Assembly: GCF_031846265.1 (NCBI RefSeq)
Contig: NZ_JAVRIA010000002.1
Location: forward strand, 248,001-312,000
Length of the DNA stretch: 64,000 nt
Origin: Microcosmobacter mediterraneus
Lineage (GTDB): Bacteria > Bacteroidota > Bacteroidia > Flavobacteriales > Flavobacteriaceae
Direction: 5' to 3'
Both the position numbers and the translations under genes were made by a program. Below are positions 62,598 to 64,000 of this stretch, one piece after another. Each line of letters begins with the position of its first letter. The stretch's first letter is position 1. The notes beneath the pieces were generated by a model. It saw only the letters and a list, made by a program, of their open reading frames with translations, was not told the origin of the DNA and did no database searches.

Positions 62598-62609
62598 GGT
62601 TGATTTGTT

Positions 62610-63083
62610 TTAGTTATTCCAAATGTTAAACGGTTGTTTACTTAGCTGAGAATTATAGTACTTAATATCACCTGTAACTTCTTTTCCTAGCCATTCTGGT
62701 CTAGGGAAGTCCTCGTTTTCGGAGTTTAACTCCACCTCAGCAATGATAAGGCCTTCATTATCTAAATTAAATACATCTATTTCAAATGTATGATTTTCAA
62801 CCTTTACTAAATATCTTGTTTTATCAATTTTAACATCTTCGCATAGTTCTAACAAGTCTAATGCATCTGGTTTTGATATCTCTTTTTCCCATTCAAAACG
62901 CGATAATCCATCTCCAGAGCTTTTACCTTTTACTGTCATAGTACCTACGTCGTCTTTTAAACGAATTCTAACCGTTCGTTCTGGATTTGTGCTTAAAAAC
63001 CCTTGAACAATCTTAACACTTTTAAAGGCTTGTTCTTTAAAAGTGTTGTTATTAACTAAAAATTTACGTTCTATTTCAATCAT
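62610..63083 (-). CDS. CYTH domain protein
   Basis: 157 residues. The ExExK signature EIERKFLV is at 3-10, then the beta-tunnel strands TVRIRLKDDVGTMTVKGK and LIIAEVELNSENEDFPRP near 130. CYTH proteins act on triphosphates (thiamine triphosphatase, tripolyphosphatase) or make cAMP in the class IV cyclase; the bacterial short form here is most like the triphosphatase type. Divergent from dinB. Confidence 0.92.
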   Translation of the reverse strand: MIEIERKFLVNNNTFKEQAFKSVKIVQGFLSTNPERTVRIRLKDDVGTMTVKGKSSGDGLSRFEWEKEISKPDALDLLELCEDVKIDKTRYLVKVENHTFEIDVFNLDNEGLIIAEVELNSENEDFPRPEWLGKEVTGDIKYYNSQLSKQPFNIWNN

Positions 63084-63117
63084 AAATAATTAAAAGCCAT
63101 TTAATGGCTAAATTTAC

Positions 63118-64000
63118 ATGATGTCAGTTGATTTACCAATACGAAAAATAATTCATGTAGATATGGATGCATTCTATGCTTCTGTAGCGCAAATGGACAA
63201 TCCTGATCTTAAAGGTAAACCTATTGCAGTTGGTGGAGGCGGAAAACGAGGAGTTATTAGCGCTGCTAGTTATGAGGCTAGAAAATTTGGAGTAAAAAGC
63301 GCTATGTCTGGGCGATTGGCAGAAAAACTGTGTCCGGATTTAATCTTTGTAAAAACTGATTTTGAACGTTATAAAGAATTATCATATCGTATACGATCTA
63401 TATTTTTTGATTATACGGACTTGGTTGAGCCTTTATCTATGGATGAAGCCTACCTTGATGTTACAGAGAATAAAAAAGGAAACCCAAGTGCAACTTTAAT
63501 CGCTAAAGAAATTAGACAGCGCATCTTTAATGAAGTAGGATTGACTGCATCTGCTGGAATTTCTATTAATAAGTTTGTAGCTAAAATTGCAAGTGATTAT
63601 AATAAGCCTAATGGTCAAAAAACAGTAAATCCTGAGGATGTGCTTCTGTTTTTAGAAGACTTGGATATTAGAAAATTTTATGGTGTTGGTAAAGTCACGG
63701 CAGAAAAAATGTATCAAAAAGGTATTTTTACAGGTAAGGATTTAAAAGCTAAAAGTTTAGAATATCTCGATGAAAACTTTGGTAAATCTGGTCGTTACTA
63801 TTACCATGTTGTTCGTGGCATTCATAACAGCGAAGTAAAACCAAACCGTATACGAAAATCTCTGGCAGCTGAGCGCACATTTAGTGAAAACTTATCATCA
63901 GAAATTTTTATGCTAGAAAAACTAGAGCATATTGCCATGGAGGTTAATAAGCGCTTATCTAAGAGTAAGGTTGCTGGTAAAACTATTACACTGAAAATAA
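63118..64000 (+). CDS. dinB: DNA polymerase IV (partial, cut by window end)
   Basis: The frame begins with two adjacent ATGs (63118 and 63121) and remains open to the last base, about 294 codons. Catalytic HVDMDAFYASV (Asp15/Asp17) and SMDEAYLDVTE (Asp109/Glu110) mark the Y family; the helix-hairpin-helix thumb KFYGVGKVTAEKMYQKG is near 195 and the little finger begins at the end. It lacks the UmuC C-terminal block, so DinB fits. With umuC at 17810 the window carries two translesion polymerases. Confidence 0.95.
   Translation, partial: MMSVDLPIRKIIHVDMDAFYASVAQMDNPDLKGKPIAVGGGGKRGVISAASYEARKFGVKSAMSGRLAEKLCPDLIFVKTDFERYKELSYRIRSIFFDYTDLVEPLSMDEAYLDVTENKKGNPSATLIAKEIRQRIFNEVGLTASAGISINKFVAKIASDYNKPNGQKTVNPEDVLLFLEDLDIRKFYGVGKVTAEKMYQKGIFTGKDLKAKSLEYLDENFGKSGRYYYHVVRGIHNSEVKPNRIRKSLAAERTFSENLSSEIFMLEKLEHIAMEVNKRLSKSKVAGKTITLKI

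Noticed and set aside
1..64000. Insertion sequences, prophage, toxin-antitoxin or defence islands
   Set aside because: No transposase, integrase, phage structural gene or known defence domain was found on either strand; the DUF2975/XRE set was considered as a toxin-antitoxin pair but both partners belong to a different, regulatory type.

Overview
The window is AT-rich chromosomal DNA from a member of the Bacteroidota, almost certainly a marine-type Flavobacteriaceae (Winogradskyella/Psychroserpens/Olleya-like; the genus is inference). Supporting signs are promoters of the Bacteroidota form TTTG-N19-TAnnTTTG, secreted proteins ending in type IX secretion (T9SS) sorting domains, a HemB with the magnesium-type rather than zinc-type metal site, DUF6090, DUF4286 and DUF2975 families, and several short dispersed intergenic repeats that I recognise from flavobacterial genomes. 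I see no rRNA, transposase, phage gene or CRISPR array; this is mostly core chromosome.

Layout. 1-1.4 kb: tandem DUF6090 membrane genes, one interrupted by an in-frame stop. 1.5-11.3 kb: a long minus-strand stretch with a penicillin-acylase family hydrolase, an O6-alkylguanine-DNA alkyltransferase, a CNNM/CBS membrane protein, the haem genes hemB and hemF, an EI24 membrane protein, and the nadD-gmk-yicC cluster. 11.4-20.6 kb: thioesterase, DUF1761 protein, acetyltransferases, EamA exporter, ArsC-like protein, metB, YraN, a UmuC polymerase without UmuD, and an XRE/DUF2975 regulator-membrane module with two palindromic operator candidates. 20.7-29.2 kb: a BioF-like synthase, cspA, DUF4286, a TPR protein, serS, an HTTM protein and ribF. 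29.3-33.6 kb: two convergent T9SS-exported metalloproteases. 33.7-42.6 kb: pth, AhpD-like and OsmC-like redox proteins, recJ, an MFS transporter, LpxH-like phosphatase, queD with a 32-residue membrane peptide in front of it, MATE transporter, UspA and tRNA-Ala(GGC). 42.6-52.1 kb: hydrolase, AddB-like nuclease, an OmpA/TSP3 porin-like protein, kbl and an AddA-like helicase. 52.2-64 kb: sod, an exported FG-GAP/UnbV protein, outer-membrane proteins, xth, an OmpA-like lipoprotein, a repeat cluster, a Tas-like aldo-keto reductase, a YCII lipoprotein, a CYTH protein and the start of dinB.

Genes that belong together: DNA repair and damage tolerance is over-represented (ogt, umuC, recJ, AddA/AddB-like, xth, dinB); cell-envelope and export functions form a second group (penicillin acylase, CNNM, LpxH, OmpA proteins, T9SS cargo, a 1139-residue outer-membrane protein). 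Many minus-strand neighbours are translationally coupled by TAATG or ATGA-type overlaps.

The most interesting non-textbook signals are: (i) an inverted repeat found at two sites with compensatory base changes and, at both, exactly five bases before a TAnnTTTG promoter box; (ii) a dispersed repeat that has become in-frame coding sequence in the BioF-like gene; (iii) the XRE/DUF2975 module with paired operators; (iv) two untracked small membrane-peptide genes; and (v) the nonsense-interrupted DUF6090 paralogue. Nothing in the window is clearly an unknown multi-gene defence or metabolic system.
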